64,000 nt of DNA, from assembly GCF_000377565.1 (NCBI RefSeq), contig NZ_KB898356.1, positions 301,142 to 365,141 of the forward strand, in the 5' to 3' direction. The DNA is from Rhizobium sp. 2MFCol3.1. GTDB lineage: Bacteria; Pseudomonadota; Alphaproteobacteria; Rhizobiales; Rhizobiaceae. Positions 9,083-19,030 of the stretch are shown here, piece by piece; position 1 is the first letter of the stretch; every line of letters begins with the position of its first letter. The translations under genes and the position numbers were made by a program. The notes under the pieces are model-generated. The model made no database searches. It saw nothing but the letters and a program-made list of their open reading frames with translations, and was not told the origin of the DNA.

Positions 9083-9210
9083 TTTTTTGGCGTCCTAGGT
9101 GGGCGCGGCGGTCTAGGCTTCGATCTTTCTCCGATCACGCAAATGCCAGACAGCTTCACGCAAGGCCCACCGGATACTCTCAAGCCTACTAAGGGAATCG
9201 AGGTTTTCAG

Positions 9211-10497
9211 ATGAGCATTTTCGGCAGCATGAAGACGGCGGTGTCCGGCATGAACGCGCAGGCGAACCGCCTCAGCACCGTGGCCGACAACATCGCCAAC
9301 GTAAACACGTCGGGCTACAAGTCGGTATCGACCGCCTTCTCGTCGCTTGTCCTGCCTTCGAGCTCGGGCAACTACAATTCGGGCGGCGTGCAGACGTCGG
9401 TTCGTCAGTCGGTCTCCGCACAGGGTGATATCTCCTACACGACCTCGGGCTACGACCTCGCCATCTCCGGCGACGGCTTCTTCATCGTGCAGAGCCCTGA
9501 TGGCGTTCCTGTCCTGACCCGCGCTGGCGACTTCACGAAGGACCCGGACGGCAACCTCGTCAATTCCGCCGGCTTCAAGCTGATGGGCTATTCCTACGAT
9601 TCCGGCGCGCCGGCTGTCGTCGTCAACGGCTTCTCGGGCCTGGTCCCGGTCAACGTCGCCCAGTCGGGCCTGACGGCAATCGCTTCCACGGCCGGCACCT
9701 TCTCCGGTAACCTGGACGCCGGCGCCGAAGTCGCAACCGGCAACCTGCCGGCCGACAACGCCGTGCCGATGACCGCCGATACCAAGCAGATCTCGATGGT
9801 CGGCTACGACAAGCTCGGCAACACCGTGCAGTACGACTTCTACTTCACGAAGACCGACGTCACCACGCCGCCGCCTGCCACGGGCGCCGCGAGCACCTGG
9901 GATGTCACTGTCTATCGTCACGCGGACGCCGCAAGCGGCAGCACCACGTCCTTCCCTTATTCGTCGGCCATGGTCGGCAGCGGCACGATGGAATTCGACG
10001 CCGAAGGCAAGCTGGTCTCCGGCAATTCGCTCCTCATCGACGATCCGGTTACGACCGGCCAGATCCAGATGGATCTCTCCGGCTTCACGCAGCTCGCTTC
10101 CGATTTCGCCGGCAAGGGCACGCCGAACGGCCAGGCCGCGAGCCCGGTCGACAGCGTATCGATCGGCAAGGATGGCACGGTCTCGGCGAAGTACGCCGAC
10201 GGCACGTCCAAGCCGCTCTACCGCATTCCGCTGGCAACCGTTGCAAGCCCTGACAACATGACGCTCATGAGCGGCAACGTCTACAGCGCCAACGGTAACT
10301 CCGGCGTTACGGTCACGGGCTTCCCGCAGACCAACGGCTTCGGCTCCATCCAGTCGGGTGCGATCGAAAGCTCCAACGTCGATCTCGCCGGCGAACTGAC
10401 CGAGATGATCGAATCGCAGCGCAGCTACACCGCCAATTCCAAGGTGTTCCAGACGGGGTCCGACATCATGGACGTCCTCGTCAACCTTAAGAGATAA
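9211..10497 (+). CDS. flgE: Flagellar hook protein FlgE
   Basis: A 428-residue hook subunit, exported by the flagellar type III system. The N-terminal rod/hook signature (MKTAVSGMNAQANRLSTVAD then NIANVNTSGYKS), the DLAISGDGFFIVQ segment and the C-terminal flg_bbr motif (SSNVDLAGELTEMIESQRSY) are all present. Length is normal for alphaproteobacteria. It is first in the flgE-flgK-flgL run and 19 bp before flgK. AATCGAGG precedes the ATG. The 128-bp gap from rem may contain a class III promoter. Confidence 0.97.
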   Translation: MSIFGSMKTAVSGMNAQANRLSTVADNIANVNTSGYKSVSTAFSSLVLPSSSGNYNSGGVQTSVRQSVSAQGDISYTTSGYDLAISGDGFFIVQSPDGVPVLTRAGDFTKDPDGNLVNSAGFKLMGYSYDSGAPAVVVNGFSGLVPVNVAQSGLTAIASTAGTFSGNLDAGAEVATGNLPADNAVPMTADTKQISMVGYDKLGNTVQYDFYFTKTDVTTPPPATGAASTWDVTVYRHADAASGSTTSFPYSSAMVGSGTMEFDAEGKLVSGNSLLIDDPVTTGQIQMDLSGFTQLASDFAGKGTPNGQAASPVDSVSIGKDGTVSAKYADGTSKPLYRIPLATVASPDNMTLMSGNVYSANGNSGVTVTGFPQTNGFGSIQSGAIESSNVDLAGELTEMIESQRSYTANSKVFQTGSDIMDVLVNLKR

Positions 10498-10516
10498 GTA
10501 GGGTAACGGGGTAGTC

Positions 10517-11977
10517 ATGTCGCTTACATCAGCACTGAATACTGCGCAGAGCATATTCAACAATACCGGCACGCAGAGCAGTGTCGTATCGAACAATATC
10601 TCGAATTCCAGCAACAGCGATTACGTGCGCCGTCAGGCGATGGTCACGACGTCTCTGAATGGCGCGCAGGTTGTGAAGATCAGCAGGGCGCAAGAAGACG
10701 CCTTGATGCGGCAGTGGCTGAAGGCAAGCGCCGGTGATAGCGCTCAGCAGACCTTGCTGAGCGGCCTTACCGACCTGAAATCGGTGCTCGGCGGCAACGA
10801 CTACGAAACGTCGCCGGCCACCTATCTCTCGACTTTCGAGCAGAAGCTCCAGGCATTTCGTACCTCGCCCAGCAGTGCTATCGCGGCCCAGAGCGCCGTT
10901 ACTGCCGCGCAGGACGTCACCAATTCACTGAACAGCGCAACCAAGTCGGTCCAGCTTATCCGCCAGAACGCGGACAAGGAGATCGCCACCCAGGTTGATA
11001 CGCTGAACACGCTGCTCGCGCAGTTCAAGACGGCGAACGACGCCGTCAAGGGTGCGACAGCCAGCGGCGCCAACCCGGCCGACGCGCTCGACGAGCGCGA
11101 CAAGCTGCTGAAGCAGATTTCCTCGATCGTCGGCGTCAAGACCGCCGATCGCGCCAACGGCGACATGGCACTCTACACCAACGACGGCACGGTCGTCTTC
11201 GACACCATCCCGCGCGCGGTCACCTTCGTCTCGCAGGATACCTACACGACGGGCACGAAGGGTAACGGCGTCTATATCGACGGCGTGGCGCTGACCAGCG
11301 GGCAGGGGTCCACGACGACAGCCAAGGGCAGCCTTCAGTCCCTGCTGCAGATCCGCGACGACGTTGCTCCGACCTTCCAGTCGCAGCTCGACGAAATCGC
11401 AAAGTCGCTGGTGACGATGTTCTCGGAAACCGACGGCACGACGACCGAGCCGGGCCTCTTCGTCTGGAAGACGTCGACCGGTGTCGATGGCGACACGCCG
11501 ACGACCCCAGATGTCATCAACGGCATTGCGGGTACGATTACGGTAAACACAGCGGTAATCACCAGCCAGGGTGGTGATCCGATGAAGCTGCGCGATGGCT
11601 CCATCACCGGATTGACCAACCTTAACACGGAAGGCGCGAGTGGCTTCTCCGACAACCTCGACGCGCTCTATACCGCGCTGGGCTCGGCTCAGACCTTCTC
11701 GTCGGATGCCGGCATCTCCTCGAATGTCAGCCTCATCAGCTACGCGCAGAACTCGGTCGGCTGGCTTGAACAGCTGAGAAGCGACGCAACGACGGCATCG
11801 GAAAATACAACCGCTGCCCTCTCTCGCTCAACCGAAGCGTACTCAAATGAGACAGGCGTCAACCTTGACGAGGAACTGACACTGCTGCTTGATATTGAGC
11901 AGTCTTACAAGGCGGCCACGAAGATATTGAACGCCGTCAACGAGATGTACCAGTCGCTGCTGGACATAGCGAGGTAA
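10517..11977 (+). CDS. flgK: Hook-filament junction protein 1, FlgK (HAP1)
   Basis: A 486-residue hook-associated protein that joins hook and filament. The N-terminus (LNTAQSIFNNTGTQSSVVSN then NISNSSNSDYVRRQ) and the C-terminus (GVNLDEELTLLLDIEQSYKA) carry the HAP1/flg_bbr signatures. Length is slightly below that of E. coli FlgK (547 aa), mostly in the variable domain. It lies 19 bp after flgE and 4 bp before flgL, clearly one operon. Confidence 0.96.
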   Translation: MSLTSALNTAQSIFNNTGTQSSVVSNNISNSSNSDYVRRQAMVTTSLNGAQVVKISRAQEDALMRQWLKASAGDSAQQTLLSGLTDLKSVLGGNDYETSPATYLSTFEQKLQAFRTSPSSAIAAQSAVTAAQDVTNSLNSATKSVQLIRQNADKEIATQVDTLNTLLAQFKTANDAVKGATASGANPADALDERDKLLKQISSIVGVKTADRANGDMALYTNDGTVVFDTIPRAVTFVSQDTYTTGTKGNGVYIDGVALTSGQGSTTTAKGSLQSLLQIRDDVAPTFQSQLDEIAKSLVTMFSETDGTTTEPGLFVWKTSTGVDGDTPTTPDVINGIAGTITVNTAVITSQGGDPMKLRDGSITGLTNLNTEGASGFSDNLDALYTALGSAQTFSSDAGISSNVSLISYAQNSVGWLEQLRSDATTASENTTAALSRSTEAYSNETGVNLDEELTLLLDIEQSYKAATKILNAVNEMYQSLLDIAR

Positions 11978-11981
11978 GCCC

Positions 11982-13103
11982 ATGAAAAGTTCATTTATTT
12001 CGAGTTCGGCCATTCAGAACGCCATGCGACTGACCATTCGTCAGTCGCAGACCCAGCTCGTCAAATCCTCGCTTGAAGCCACGACCGGCGTCTATGCCGA
12101 TATCGGTGCCTCGCTGGGTTCGGGCGCAGCCAAGAGTGTCAATTTCAGCGCCGAAGTCACCCGCATCAAGGCGCTGCAGGGCAGCAACTCGGTTGTATCC
12201 GGCCGCCTCGAAGCCTCCCAGCTTGGGCTGACCAGCATGAAGACGGCGGGCGATGCGCTCGTCTCGAAGCTGACCGCGCTCCAGGGCAGCCAGGACAACA
12301 CCAGCATCACCGTTGCCCTGCAGTCGGCCGGCGACGCGCTGTCTTCGCTGATGGACACCGGCAACTCGATGCTGAACGGCGAATATCTGTTCTCCGGCAT
12401 CAACACCGACATCCAGCCGCTGACCGACCAGACAGATGCTGCGACCACCGCGATCCAGACCAACCTCGATGCCTGGGCAAGCAGCCTTGGCAAGACCAAG
12501 TCCGAACTGACCGGCGACGAGATGGACACGTTCATCTCCAACTTCGTCGAGCCGATGTTCTCGCAGGATACGCTGAACGCGACGTCGACGCCGCTGCCGT
12601 TCCCGCCCGTTGGCGTCGGCGCGCCGACCCCGCCATTGGCCTACGTGACGCCGCCGGCATGGGCCGACTGGTCGAGCGCGTCCAACCAGAACATGACGAG
12701 CCGGATCAGCAACTCCGAAACCGTTACGTCGTCGACCAATTCGAACTCCGAGGGCATGCGCTACTTCGCGCTCGCGTCGATCACCGTCTCGGCTCTGGCC
12801 GGCACCGGCCTCAGCGGCGACGCGTTGGCAATGACGACCTCGAAGGCAATCGGCTTCGCCGCGCAGGGCACGACGGGCATCGTCACGCAGGCGAGCCAGC
12901 TCGGCCTGTCGCAGGAACGCGTCACGAAGGCGAACGACGCCCTCGATGCGCAGTCCAGCATCATTCAGAACAAGCTCGTCGACCTTCAGGGCGTCGATCA
13001 GTCGGAAGCGTCCACACTGGTCAACACCCTGCAGACGCAGCTCGAAACCGCATACACGATCGTTTCAAAAATTCAGCAGTTGAGCCTCGTGAACTACCTC
13101 TGA
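11982..13103 (+). CDS. flgL: Hook-filament junction protein 3, FlgL (HAP3)
   Basis: A 373-residue flagellin-like junction protein. N-terminal helices (SAIQNAMRLTIRQSQTQLVK) and a C-terminal flagellin-like helix (ASTLVNTLQTQLETAYTIVS) are seen. A Pro/Gly-rich stretch around residues 206-228 (LPFPPVGVGAPTPPLAYV) lies in the exposed central domain and is not typical of enteric FlgL. It follows flgK by 4 bp; flaF starts 41 bp later. Confidence 0.95.
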   Translation: MKSSFISSSAIQNAMRLTIRQSQTQLVKSSLEATTGVYADIGASLGSGAAKSVNFSAEVTRIKALQGSNSVVSGRLEASQLGLTSMKTAGDALVSKLTALQGSQDNTSITVALQSAGDALSSLMDTGNSMLNGEYLFSGINTDIQPLTDQTDAATTAIQTNLDAWASSLGKTKSELTGDEMDTFISNFVEPMFSQDTLNATSTPLPFPPVGVGAPTPPLAYVTPPAWADWSSASNQNMTSRISNSETVTSSTNSNSEGMRYFALASITVSALAGTGLSGDALAMTTSKAIGFAAQGTTGIVTQASQLGLSQERVTKANDALDAQSSIIQNKLVDLQGVDQSEASTLVNTLQTQLETAYTIVSKIQQLSLVNYL

Positions 13104-13144
13104 TGATCAGAGGTAGAAGTACAAGTACAAAGAAGGATGCATGA

Positions 13145-13492
13145 ATGTATCAGTTCTCTTACGCCGAGGTCATGCAAGACTCGGTAGCCGATGCCAAGGA
13201 GCGGGAACGTCAAGTTCTCGACCGGTCCATCGAGCTGCTCGCGATTGCACGCGACAAAGAGAAGTATGGCCGTGAGGCTATCGATGCATTGTTTTACACC
13301 CGACGTGTTTGGGTGAGCTTTATCGAAGACCTCAAGCATCCGGACAATCAGCTCGAAGTTCAGTTGCGCGCCAATCTGATCTCGATCGCTATTTGGATCT
13401 TGAAAGAAGGCGATCGGATCCGGAAACGGCAGTCGACGAACTTTCAGGGCATTATTGACGTTACCACCATCATCAGGGATGGACTTAAATGA
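13145..13492 (+). CDS. flaF: Flagellin biosynthesis regulator FlaF
   Basis: A 115-residue cytoplasmic protein of the FlaF family ([36 protein letters not shown]). In Caulobacter and Brucella, FlaF promotes flagellin synthesis or secretion and opposes FlbT, which destabilises flagellin mRNA. ATG 13145 is preceded by AAGG at 13133-13136. An ATG at 13141 is in another frame. Its stop overlaps the flbT start (ATGA), so the two antagonists are made together. Confidence 0.95.
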   Translation: MYQFSYAEVMQDSVADAKERERQVLDRSIELLAIARDKEKYGREAIDALFYTRRVWVSFIEDLKHPDNQLEVQLRANLISIAIWILKEGDRIRKRQSTNFQGIIDVTTIIRDGLK

Positions 13493-13938
13493 AAAGCACG
13501 CTTCGCATCTCGCTAAAAGCCGGGGAAAAGATCTTCATCAACGGTGCGGTTTTGCGCGTCGACCGCAAGGTCGCGCTGGAATTCCTGAATGATGTAACGT
13601 TCCTTCTGGAAAACCACGTCCTCCAGCCGGAAGACGCGACAACGCCTCTGCGCCAGCTCTACTTCATCGCGCAGATGATCCTGATCAACCCAGAGGGCAA
13701 GGATCAGTCGACGGCGATGTTCCGCAAGTCGGTGACGATGCTGCTGACTTGCTTCAAGAACGAGGAAGTTCTGGCCGAGCTGAAGCGCATCGACGGTCTG
13801 GTTTCGACCGGCCGCGCCTTCGACGCTCTGAAGGCCATCCGCGGTCTCTACGTTATCGAAGACAACATTCTGAACAACCAGGAAATGCACCCTGCAATGG
13901 TTGAGCAGATTCGCAAGGAGATCGCACCATGGCGGTAG
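13489..13938 (+). CDS. flbT: Flagellin synthesis repressor FlbT
   Basis: A 149-residue FlbT-family protein ([40 protein letters not shown]). FlbT acts after transcription: in Caulobacter it binds the 5' region of flagellin mRNA and promotes its decay until the hook is complete. It overlaps flaF by 4 bp and flgD by 10 bp, so translation of the three is probably coupled. Length and motifs are normal. Confidence 0.95.
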   Translation: MKSTLRISLKAGEKIFINGAVLRVDRKVALEFLNDVTFLLENHVLQPEDATTPLRQLYFIAQMILINPEGKDQSTAMFRKSVTMLLTCFKNEEVLAELKRIDGLVSTGRAFDALKAIRGLYVIEDNILNNQEMHPAMVEQIRKEIAPWR

Positions 13939-14369
13939 GCGCAACCGGTTCTGCGACAACGACGCAGAATACCACATCGACGACGTCGACCGCTCAGCAG
14001 AAGGCGACGCTCAACTACGACAACTTCCTGCAGCTCCTCATCGCCCAGATGAAGAATCAGGATCCGACGGAACCCGTCGACGCCAGCCAGCAGATGGCGC
14101 AGCTCGCCAGCTTCTCACAGGTCGAGCAGACGATCCAGACCAACACCAAGCTGGACACGCTTCTGGCAAGCTCGAGCCTGACGCAGGCCAGCAGCTACGT
14201 CGGCAAGTACATGACCAGCGCCGATGGCACCACCGCCGGCACCGTCGATTCTGTAAAAGTGTATTCCGACGGAATTATCGCGACGACCACCGATGGGAAG
14301 AGTATTCTCGTGCAAGCGGGAATCACTGTCGCGGATCAGGCGCCCAAGTCGACCACGACCGGCAGCTGA
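13929..14369 (+). CDS. flgD: Flagellar hook capping protein FlgD
   Basis: A 146-residue hook scaffold that caps the growing hook and is lost at maturity. The conserved N-terminal FlgD region is present ([20 protein letters not shown] then [18 protein letters not shown]). It is shorter than enteric FlgD (about 230 aa) because the C-terminal tudor/Fn3 part is cut down, as in other rhizobia. It starts inside flbT; fliQ follows after 69 bp. Confidence 0.94.
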   Translation: MAVGATGSATTTQNTTSTTSTAQQKATLNYDNFLQLLIAQMKNQDPTEPVDASQQMAQLASFSQVEQTIQTNTKLDTLLASSSLTQASSYVGKYMTSADGTTAGTVDSVKVYSDGIIATTTDGKSILVQAGITVADQAPKSTTTGS

Positions 14370-14438
14370 TCGAAAAGAAACTGAACGACGGTCCGGCCGG
14401 GTTGCGGACGGACCGAAAGGCGATATGAGGTTGCCTGG

Positions 14439-14705
14439 ATGAATGAAGCTGACGCACTCGATCTGTTCCAGGCTGCGATCTGGACGGTTCTCGTTTCCGC
14501 CGGGCCGGCCGTTGCCGCGGCGATGATCGTCGGTCTCGTCATCGCGCTGTTCCAGGCGCTGACCCAGGTCCAGGAAGCAACGCTCACCTTCGTCCCGAAG
14601 ATCGTCGCGGTTCTGGTGACGATCGGCATCTCCGCTCCCTTCGTCGGCTCGCAGATCTCGATCTTCACCAATCTCGTCTTCTCGCGCATCCAATCCGGCT
14701 TCTGA
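14439..14705 (+). CDS. fliQ: Flagellar export apparatus protein FliQ
   Basis: An 88-residue inner-membrane protein with two hydrophobic helices (about 17-40 and 50-72), the usual FliQ size. Motifs include ALFQALTQVQEATLTFVPKI. FliQ, with FliP and FliR, forms the export gate of the flagellar type III system; fliR lies two genes downstream and fliP is not in this window. Start ATG 14439 gives the family-typical N-terminus. Confidence 0.95.
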   Translation: MNEADALDLFQAAIWTVLVSAGPAVAAAMIVGLVIALFQALTQVQEATLTFVPKIVAVLVTIGISAPFVGSQISIFTNLVFSRIQSGF

Positions 14706-14750
14706 GCCACCCTCGCGCAAGCTTCGCCATTTAACTGTCGGTTCGAATTG

Positions 14751-14767
14751 GCGGGCATCATGCCCGC
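14751..14767. repeat. Short intercistronic hairpin between fliQ and flhA
   Basis: Perfect 7-bp inverted repeat GCGGGCA-TCA-TGCCCGC, with no T tract on either side, 27 bp before the flhA start. It may affect RNA stability or flhA translation; it does not look like a terminator. Confidence 0.6.
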
Positions 14768-14793
14768 ACTTCTCATGAAGAGATGGAATCGAT

Positions 14794-16881
14794 ATGGCGC
14801 AACCACCCGCACTCCCCCTTCCGAAAGCCGGCCCCAGCCTGCGTGACGTTGGCTTTGCCCTTGGCATTGTCGTCATCATCTGCGTGCTCTTCCTGCCGAT
14901 CCCGCCGTTCCTCATCGATATGGGCCTGGCGTTCTCGATCGCGCTGTCCGTGCTGATCCTGATGGTCGCGCTGTGGATCCAGAAGCCGCTCGAATTCTCG
15001 TCCTTCCCGACCATTCTGCTGATCGCCACGATGACGCGCCTGTCGCTGAACATCGCGACGACCCGCGTCATTCTCTCGCACGGCAACGAAGGCCACGATG
15101 CGGCGGGTGGCGTCATCGCTGGCTTCGCAAGCCTCGTCATGTCGGGCGACTTCGTGATCGGTCTGATCGTCTTCCTGATCCTGATCACCATCAACTTCAT
15201 CGTCATCACCAAGGGCGCCACCCGTATCGCGGAAGTCGGCGCCCGCTTCACCCTCGACGCCATCCCCGGCAAGCAGATGTCGATCGACGCCGACCTGTCG
15301 GCCGGCATCATCGACGAGCGCGAGGCGCAGCGCCGCCGTAAAGAACTCGAAGAGGAAAGCTCCTTCTTCGGTGCCATGGACGGTGCGTCCAAGTTCGTGC
15401 GCGGCGACGCCATCGCCGGCCTTCTGATCACCGCCATCAACGTCTTCGGCGGCATCATCATCGGCTACTTCCGCCACGGCATGCCGATCGGCGAAGCGGC
15501 CGACGTTTTCGTCAAGCTCTCCGTCGGCGACGGTCTGGTGTCGCAGATGCCGGCCCTCATCATTTCGCTGGCCGCCGGCCTTCTCGTTTCGCGCGGCGGC
15601 ACCGTCGGCTCGACCGATAAGGCCGTCGTCGATCAGCTGAGTGGCTATCCGCGCGCGCTGTCGGTCTCCGCCGTGCTGATGATCGTTCTCGGCCTCATGC
15701 CCGGCCTGCCGTTCATCCCGTTCATGTTCCTCGGTGGCGTTCTCGCCTTCGGCGCCTGGTTCATTCCGCGCCAGATCGATGCGGAAAACAAGATTCTGCG
15801 CGAGCAGGAGGAAAAGAAGGTCGTCGAGAACAAGGAACTGGAGAAGGATTCGGTCAAGTCCGTGCTGCGCACCTCGGAAATCGAGCTGGCACTCGGCAAG
15901 ATGGTCTCCTCTCGCCTTCTCGGCGCCCACCAGGAACTCGCTTTCCGCGTCGGCAAGATGCGCAAGAAGTTCGCGACCCAGTACGGCTTCGTTGTTCCGG
16001 AAATCAAGGTCACCGACGATATCGCCATCACCGAGAAGTCCTACCAGATCCGCATCCACGGCACGACGGTCGCCTCCAACGAACTGCGCGTCGGCGAAGT
16101 GCTGGTCGTCACCGGCTCCGGCCGCAAGCCGCGCGTCCCGGGCGACGAGATTCGCGAACCGGCTTTCGGCATGCCTGCTGTCTCCGTGCTTGAGGCCTTC
16201 ACTGAAGATCTGAAGCGCGAAGGCTTCCAGCCGATCGACAACGTCTCGGTCGTTCTCACCCACATGAGCGAAGTCATTCGCAACAACCTGCCGGCACTTC
16301 TCTCCTACAAGGACCTCAAGGTTCTGATCGATCGTCTCGATCCGGAGTACAAGAAGCTTGCCGACGAGATCTGCTCTTCGCATATGTCCTATTCGGGTCT
16401 GCAGGCCGTGCTGAAGCTGCTGCTTGCCGAGCGCGTCTCGATCCGCAACCTGCATCTCATCCTCGAAGCCGTGGCCGAACTTGCCCCGCATGTCCGCAAG
16501 ACCGAGCAGATCGTCGAACACGTCCGCGTGCGCATGTCGCAGCAGCTCTGCGGCGACCTTGCCGACAACGGCGTGCTTCGTGTACTCCGCCTCGGCAGCA
16601 AGTGGGACCTCGCTTTCCACCAGGCGCTGAAGCGTGACAACAAGGGCGAAGTCGTCGAATTCGACATCGATCCTCGCATGCTGGAAGAGTTCAGCGAGCA
16701 GGCGAGCAAAGTTATCCGTGAATTCATGGACCGCGGCCTGCCTTTCGCCCTTGTCACCTCGCCGGAAACACGGTCCTATGTGCGCATGATCATCGAACGC
16801 CTGTTCGCCACGCTCCCGGTTCTCTCGCATGTGGAACTGGCAAAGGGCATCGAGATAAAGATTCTAGGCTCTATTTCATGA
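14794..16881 (+). CDS. flhA: Flagellar biosynthesis protein FlhA
   Basis: A 695-residue export-gate protein. The N-terminal half has about eight membrane helices and the FHIPEP-family signatures ([48 protein letters not shown]). The C-terminal half (about 340-695) is the cytoplasmic FlhA-C domain that docks export chaperones. Length is standard. The stop overlaps the fliR start by 4 bp (ATGA). Confidence 0.98.
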   Translation: MAQPPALPLPKAGPSLRDVGFALGIVVIICVLFLPIPPFLIDMGLAFSIALSVLILMVALWIQKPLEFSSFPTILLIATMTRLSLNIATTRVILSHGNEGHDAAGGVIAGFASLVMSGDFVIGLIVFLILITINFIVITKGATRIAEVGARFTLDAIPGKQMSIDADLSAGIIDEREAQRRRKELEEESSFFGAMDGASKFVRGDAIAGLLITAINVFGGIIIGYFRHGMPIGEAADVFVKLSVGDGLVSQMPALIISLAAGLLVSRGGTVGSTDKAVVDQLSGYPRALSVSAVLMIVLGLMPGLPFIPFMFLGGVLAFGAWFIPRQIDAENKILREQEEKKVVENKELEKDSVKSVLRTSEIELALGKMVSSRLLGAHQELAFRVGKMRKKFATQYGFVVPEIKVTDDIAITEKSYQIRIHGTTVASNELRVGEVLVVTGSGRKPRVPGDEIREPAFGMPAVSVLEAFTEDLKREGFQPIDNVSVVLTHMSEVIRNNLPALLSYKDLKVLIDRLDPEYKKLADEICSSHMSYSGLQAVLKLLLAERVSIRNLHLILEAVAELAPHVRKTEQIVEHVRVRMSQQLCGDLADNGVLRVLRLGSKWDLAFHQALKRDNKGEVVEFDIDPRMLEEFSEQASKVIREFMDRGLPFALVTSPETRSYVRMIIERLFATLPVLSHVELAKGIEIKILGSIS

Positions 16882-17630
16882 TAACTGACCCGCAAGGGAC
16901 CGTGTTGGCGCTCTTTCTGATCTTCTGCAGGATCGGTGGCTGTGTGCTGACAATGCCGGGTTTTTCCTCGGCGCGTATCCCTTCGGTCTTGCGAGTCTTC
17001 ATCGCCGGCGCACTGTCGCTGGCGATCATGCCCGTCCTCTGGGACACGGTCTATCCGGCCGTCCGCACCTCGAACGCCACCTATATCGGCTTCATCTTCA
17101 GCGAATCGCTGATCGGTGTGATGTTCGGAATGTTGGCTCGCCTCTATACGCTGGGCCTTCAGTTCGCTGCCAACATCGCCGCCATGATGATCGGCTACAC
17201 GCAGCCGAGCGCCGCCGACATTTTCGAAGAAGGCCAGGAGAGCGCCATCTCGGGCTTCATCATCTTCGCCGGCATGATGATTCTCTTCATGATGGACTTC
17301 CATCACATCGTCTTCAGGGCCCTGATCGATTCCTACACGTCGATGCCGTTTGGTGGCGCCATGCAGATGCGCGCGACGCTGATCTCGTTCACCGACACTC
17401 TGTCGACGACCACCTTCATCATGCTACGCCTCGCAAGCCCGTTTTTGATCTACGGCTTGCTGTTCAACGTCGCGATCGGCTTCATCAACAAGCTGGCGCC
17501 GCAGATCCCGGTCTACTTCATCTCGACGCCTTACCTGCTGTTCGGCGGCCTCTTCCTGTTCTATTTCGCCGTCGCGGCGATGATCAGCCAGTTCGGCCAG
17601 TCGTTTACCAGCGTCTTTATCGGGCAGTAG
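16878..17630 (+). CDS. fliR: Flagellar export apparatus protein FliR
   Basis: A 250-residue membrane protein with six or so hydrophobic segments and FliR-family motifs ([57 protein letters not shown]). It is part of the FliPQR export channel. Translation is coupled to flhA by ATGA overlap, and the next small gene starts 4 bp after its stop. Confidence 0.97.
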   Translation: MITDPQGTVLALFLIFCRIGGCVLTMPGFSSARIPSVLRVFIAGALSLAIMPVLWDTVYPAVRTSNATYIGFIFSESLIGVMFGMLARLYTLGLQFAANIAAMMIGYTQPSAADIFEEGQESAISGFIIFAGMMILFMMDFHHIVFRALIDSYTSMPFGGAMQMRATLISFTDTLSTTTFIMLRLASPFLIYGLLFNVAIGFINKLAPQIPVYFISTPYLLFGGLFLFYFAVAAMISQFGQSFTSVFIGQ

Positions 17631-17634
17631 GCGG

Positions 17635-18048
17635 ATGGCGGAAAGGACGCGCTCGGACAAGCTCAAACGCCTCGTCGCTGTCCAGCGGCATCTCGAACAG
17701 ATGGCGGAATTCGATCTCGCCGAGACCACGCGCCAGCGCGCCGAGGTCAGCGAAGAGATGGACAGCGTCATCCATGCGCTCGGCTCGATGGACCCGGTGC
17801 ATCACGCCTTCTCGCAGGGCTATGCCGATCGTTTCAACCGGCTTGGTATCAAGGATAAGCAGTTGAACGGCATGCAGGAAGTTCACCAGATGCGCGTTCA
17901 GCAGGAGCGTGCCAAGGGCGACCGGCTGGAAGACGGCATGCGCGAAGCGCTCGAAGACGAGCGCCGCGAGGCCGATGACAACGCGGTCTATGATATCATC
18001 GATCAAAAATACGGTACGCCAGCCTCCAGCAAGCTTCAAAACTCATAA
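17635..18048 (+). CDS. Small coiled-coil flagellar protein, FliJ-like candidate
   Basis: A 137-residue, strongly charged, helical protein with no signal peptide or membrane segment. It begins with a basic stretch (MAERTRSDKLKRLVAVQRHL) and continues with heptad-like helices (EMAEFDLAETTRQRAEVSEE region and a MRVQQERAKGDRLEDGMREA helix). Size, helicity and place next to the export-gate genes fit FliJ, the coiled-coil rotor inside the FliI ATPase ring. I recall the Sinorhizobium counterpart as a conserved hypothetical. The gene is well supported by spacing (4 bp after fliR) and codon use; the FliJ reading is inference. Confidence 0.88.
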   Translation: MAERTRSDKLKRLVAVQRHLEQMAEFDLAETTRQRAEVSEEMDSVIHALGSMDPVHHAFSQGYADRFNRLGIKDKQLNGMQEVHQMRVQQERAKGDRLEDGMREALEDERREADDNAVYDIIDQKYGTPASSKLQNS

Positions 18049-18080
18049 TCGCCTCGATCTGAAATTTAGAGGATTATGAC

Positions 18081-18647
18081 GTGGCGATTTCACCCCCGAG
18101 TGATCTGGTGCTGGATGTTGTCAAGGCGGCCGACCCCATGGAAGTCCAGGCTGCCCAGGCAAAGCTGAAGGCGAACCAGGCGGCATTCGCGGCCAATAGC
18201 CTTGCCGAAGCAGGCAAGGGCTTCACCTCGGCGGTGGACATTCTCGACCGCGCCTCCAACAAGGCAGGCCTCAGCGACGTCCAGAATCGCACCGGCAAGA
18301 CGGAAGAAGTTCCCGAGACCTATCGCAAGTTCGAAGCGATGGTGCTGCAGAACTTTATCAAGAACATGCTGCCCAACGAGAGCGAAGACGTCTACGGTAA
18401 GGGCGCCACGGGCGATATCTGGAAGGGCATGATGGCCGAACAGCTCGGCAACACCATCGCCAAGGGCGATGGCATCGGCGTTGCCAAGCAGCTCTATCAC
18501 GATGCTCTGAAGAAACAGGAAGGTAGGGTCGTCAACGCCACTACCGACAAGGATGACCGCAATGCCGCGGTCAGCATGATCAATGAAATTCAGCGCCAGA
18601 CGTTTGGCGTGACATCGACGGACAACAAGTCCGCAAACGACGCCTAA
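18081..18647 (+). CDS. flgJ: Rod-binding protein, FlgJ N-terminal type
   Basis: A 188-residue protein with a rod-binding domain at about 75-135 (ETYRKFEAMVLQNFIKNMLP, then GDIWKGMMAEQLGNTIAKGD and GIGVAKQLY). It lacks the peptidoglycan-hydrolase half of enteric FlgJ; the separate transglycosylase at 7544 probably supplies that activity. The start is GTG 18081 behind AGAGGA, about 9 bp upstream. The leader TTAGAGGATTATGAC-GTGGCGA is almost the same as that before the PilZ gene at 31762. Gene symbol by domain and context. Confidence 0.88.
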   Translation: MAISPPSDLVLDVVKAADPMEVQAAQAKLKANQAAFAANSLAEAGKGFTSAVDILDRASNKAGLSDVQNRTGKTEEVPETYRKFEAMVLQNFIKNMLPNESEDVYGKGATGDIWKGMMAEQLGNTIAKGDGIGVAKQLYHDALKKQEGRVVNATTDKDDRNAAVSMINEIQRQTFGVTSTDNKSANDA

Positions 18648-18664
18648 GGGAATCGAGGAGAACA

Positions 18665-19030
18665 ATGGAAATAATCTCGAACGAATACCGTATCAAATCG
18701 GTTCTTGGACGCCTGGAAATGATTATCGACAACGAGAACACGCGCATCGGCAGCGATCCGCAGTTCGATCTCAAGGTGTCGAATGCCCACAAGAGCCGCT
18801 GCCTTTATGAGCTGTCGATGCTCTTCAGCGATACGGACCCCAAGGAACTCGCAGCCTCGCACCTCGAGCAGCTGCATGGCCTGAAGGAAAAGCTGGCGCT
18901 CAACGCTCGCCGCGTCGAGGCTCATCTCGAGGCCGTGCGCACCGTCGCCGATCTCCTGAAGAACGCGGTTCAAGATGCGGATGCCGACGGCACCTATTCC
19001 CAGGAACAGTTCCTGGCGCGTGAACACTGA
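18665..19030 (+). CDS. FlgN-like flagellar export chaperone candidate
   Basis: A 121-residue helical, soluble protein (IKSVLGRLEMIIDNENTRIG; LEQLHGLKEKLALNARRVEA; VRTVADLLKNAV). Two long amphipathic helices joined by a loop and the LKEKLALNARR-type segment fit the FlgN family, chaperones of the junction proteins FlgK and FlgL, whose genes lie upstream. AGGAG precedes the ATG and the stop overlaps the next ATG (TGATG). FlgN-like function is inference from fold and context. Confidence 0.86.
   Translation: MEIISNEYRIKSVLGRLEMIIDNENTRIGSDPQFDLKVSNAHKSRCLYELSMLFSDTDPKELAASHLEQLHGLKEKLALNARRVEAHLEAVRTVADLLKNAVQDADADGTYSQEQFLAREH

Noticed and set aside
14773..16830. 685-codon - strand ORF opposite flhA
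   Set aside because: Mirror of flhA third-codon GC bias; no ribosome site and no recognisable domain.
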